A DNA stretch of 62,858 nucleotides, from positions 1 through 62,858 of the forward strand of contig CANJMQ010000012.1 in the NCBI GenBank assembly GCA_947475225.1, written 5' to 3'. The stretch comes from Bradyrhizobiaceae bacterium. GTDB taxonomy: Bacteria > Pseudomonadota > Alphaproteobacteria > Rhizobiales > Aestuariivirgaceae. The notes under the pieces are model-generated. The model did not search any database, was not told the DNA's origin, and saw only the letters and a list, made by a program, of their open reading frames with translations. The position numbers and the translations under genes were made by a program. Numbering within the stretch: position 1 is the first letter of the stretch; every line of letters begins with the position of its first letter. Of the stretch, positions 61,738 through 62,858 are shown piece by piece.

Positions 61738-61904
61738 TTGATGATTTACTCGATATTGCTCGATACTGAAACTGGAGGAACATTGCTTCCAATTTATATG
61801 TTTTGGCTTGGCACCCAGCTATCCAGTTTGGAGATCGGATGCATGCTATCAGTACTGAGGGTTGGTCACACCTTGACGCTTTTCTCGTACAAACGGCCGT
61901 CAAG
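61738..61904 (+). pseudogene. 5' fragment of a glycosyltransferase gene cut by the IS3 element
   Basis: The frame reads LPIYMFWLGTQLSSLEIGCMLSVLRVGHTLTLFSY, resembling the start of OCH1/Lgt5-type glycosyltransferases (xIPMFWxGxPLSxLExLCLxSFVxxGHxVxLYSY). After SYKRPS the frame enters IS-like sequence and stops at 61935. Only about 55 of some 250-300 residues remain. The 233 bases before it hold no gene. Confidence 0.6.
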
Positions 61905-61969
61905 TGACCTGCCACTGAAGATTTCCTCCAGATAGATTTAGAGTCCGGCCCAGGAGATGGAGACGGACG

Positions 61970-62236
61970 ATGAAGCGGAAGCGGTTCACGGAAGAGCAGA
62001 TCATCGGTGTCCTGCGTGAGCAGGAGGCAGGCGCGAAGACGGGGGACCTGGCGCGGAAGCACGGGATCTCCGAGGCCACCCTGTATAGCTGGAAGGCGAA
62101 GTTCGGCGGGATGGACGTCTCGGACGCCAGGCGCTTGAAGGCTCTGGAGGACGAGAACGGCAAGCTGAAGCGGCTGCTGGCCGACACCATGCTGGACAAC
62201 ACGGCCCTGAAGGACCTGCTGTCAAAAAAATGGTGA
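61970..62236 (+). CDS. IS3-family transposase OrfA
   Basis: 88 residues with the HTH_Tnp_1 domain: KRFTEEQIIGVLREQEAGAK, ARKHGISEATLYSWKAKFGG, and a leucine-zipper end (LKALEDENGKLKRLLADTML). It binds the IS ends and, by frameshifting, is fused to OrfB. Ends SKKW just after an A7 run. Confidence 0.93.
   Translation: MKRKRFTEEQIIGVLREQEAGAKTGDLARKHGISEATLYSWKAKFGGMDVSDARRLKALEDENGKLKRLLADTMLDNTALKDLLSKKW
62224..62230 (+). promoter_or_regulatory. Slippery A7 for programmed -1 frameshifting
   Basis: Seven A residues lie at the end of orfA, in register for A-AAA-AAA slippage into the orfB frame (-1). OrfB itself has an ATG at 62230. Such sites make the OrfAB transposase in IS3 elements. Confidence 0.75.
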
Positions 62237-62858
62237 GGCCCGCCGCCAAGCGTGAGGCTGTCGCCCATCTGAGGGAGAACTTCCAGATGAGCGAGCGCCG
62301 GGCCTGCAGCGTGCTTGCCGCCGACCGCAAGATGATCCGCTACACTTCACGGCGGCCGCCGGAGACGGAACTCCGGGAGAGGCTGAGAGACCTCGCCAAC
62401 GAGCGCCGAAGGTTCGGCTACCGCAGGCTGTTCATCCTGCTGCGACGGGAGGGCGAGGCTTCGGGCATCAACCGCATCTACCGGCTGTACCGGGAGGAAG
62501 GACTGGGGGTGCGCAAGCGCAAGGGCCGCAAGCGGGCCATTGGCGTCAGGGCCCCTCTTCTGGTGGAGGCGAGACCAAATGCCCGGTGGTCGCTGGACTT
62601 CGTCCATGACCAGATGGCCAACGGCCGGCGGTTCAGGATCCTCAACGTCGTCGATGACGTCACCCACGAGTGCCTGGCCGCCATCCCGGACACCTCGATT
62701 TCCGGCCACCGGGTGGCCAGGGAGCTTACCGCTCTCCTCGAGCGGAGAGGCAGGCCCGGCATGATCGTCAGCGACAACGGGACCGAGCTCACCTCGCACG
62801 CCATCTTCGCCTGGGCGAAGGATCAGCAGGTCGAGTGGCACTACATCATGCCGGGGAA
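62230..62858 (+). CDS. IS3-family transposase OrfB (partial, cut by window end)
   Basis: 209 residues seen, open to the last base. N-terminal HTH_21 region (FQMSERRACSVLAADRKMIRY, then NERRRFGYRRLFILLRREG), followed by the rve integrase core: WSLDFVHDQM (first catalytic Asp) and MIVSDNGTELTS (second Asp). The catalytic Glu is beyond the edge. Appears intact as far as visible. Confidence 0.92.
   Translation, partial: MVRPAAKREAVAHLRENFQMSERRACSVLAADRKMIRYTSRRPPETELRERLRDLANERRRFGYRRLFILLRREGEASGINRIYRLYREEGLGVRKRKGRKRAIGVRAPLLVEARPNARWSLDFVHDQMANGRRFRILNVVDDVTHECLAAIPDTSISGHRVARELTALLERRGRPGMIVSDNGTELTSHAIFAWAKDQQVEWHYIMPG

Larger units (their letters stand above)
61905..62858 (+). mobile_element. 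IS3-family insertion sequence (IS407-group-like), truncated by the window end
   Basis: Contains orfA and the start of orfB of a typical IS3 element, GC-rich against the AT-rich cassette. The left end is placed near 61905 (TGACCTGCC), where the interrupted glycosyltransferase similarity ends; the boundary is an inference because the right end is outside the window. It lies inside a glycosyltransferase gene. Confidence 0.8.

Noticed and set aside
1-62858. CRISPR arrays, tRNA or rRNA genes, prophage genes
   Set aside because: No regularly spaced repeats, cloverleaf sequences, rRNA signatures or phage structural genes were recognised while reading both strands; a tRNA scan would be needed to exclude a missed tRNA.

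Overview
The window reads as a chromosomal segment of a GC-rich alphaproteobacterium, most likely of the Hyphomicrobiales (rhizobia-like). The support is the many ABC uptake systems, GC-rich codon use in the first two thirds, an EPS-associated MarR regulator and IS5/IS3-type elements. The genus cannot be named from sequence alone. No rRNA, tRNA or CRISPR array was seen.

Positions 1-16.1 kb hold nitrogen/lactam catabolism. After a remnant of an old-yellow-enzyme gene comes a minus-strand operon (hyuB, hyuA, livG, livF, livH, livM, livK): an ATP-dependent hydantoinase/oxoprolinase pair with a complete branched-chain-amino-acid-type importer, next to a divergent AraC-type regulator. A second minus-strand operon (pxpA, a minimal biotin carrier, biotin carboxylase, pxpB, pxpC, bioY) has the parts of a split urea-carboxylase-like enzyme plus a biotin importer, with a divergent LysR regulator.

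Positions 16.3-22.8 kb are a peptide importer operon (dppBCDF, dppA) closed by an M24 aminopeptidase-like gene. Positions 22.8-25.6 kb are an unfamiliar minus-strand three-gene operon: a methyltransferase, a Tat-exported protein that looks like a degenerate alanyl-tRNA-synthetase catalytic core, and an HPP-like membrane protein. Positions 25.7-32.4 kb are a transmembrane electron-transfer module (ApbE, PepSY/flavodoxin/FNR fusion, DUF2271 with a flavinylation-like motif, a small acidic exported protein, a PepSY protein) with a divergent two-component system.

From a decayed IS5-family element at 32.5 kb the rest is an exopolysaccharide locus. It starts with a specialised NusG paralog and a structured leader, then a priming sugar transferase, a ManC-like protein with altered motifs, a Wzy-like polymerase, a CpsB-type phosphatase, Wza, Wzc, and three poorly known envelope proteins (J-domain, N-anchored, duplicated FecR-like), ending in a strong terminator at 45.25 kb. 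Next come gmd, a glycosyltransferase, a GDP-fucose synthase gene broken by an amber codon, and the MarR-type EPS regulator. From about 48.8 kb base composition becomes clearly more AT-rich: FkbM methyltransferases, a PglK-like ABC flippase, a GT11 fucosyltransferase, several GT2/GT4 enzymes, a second polymerase and a WcaF-like acetyltransferase. This looks like a horizontally exchanged repeat-unit cassette. It ends with a glycosyltransferase gene cut by an IS3-family element that runs off the window edge.
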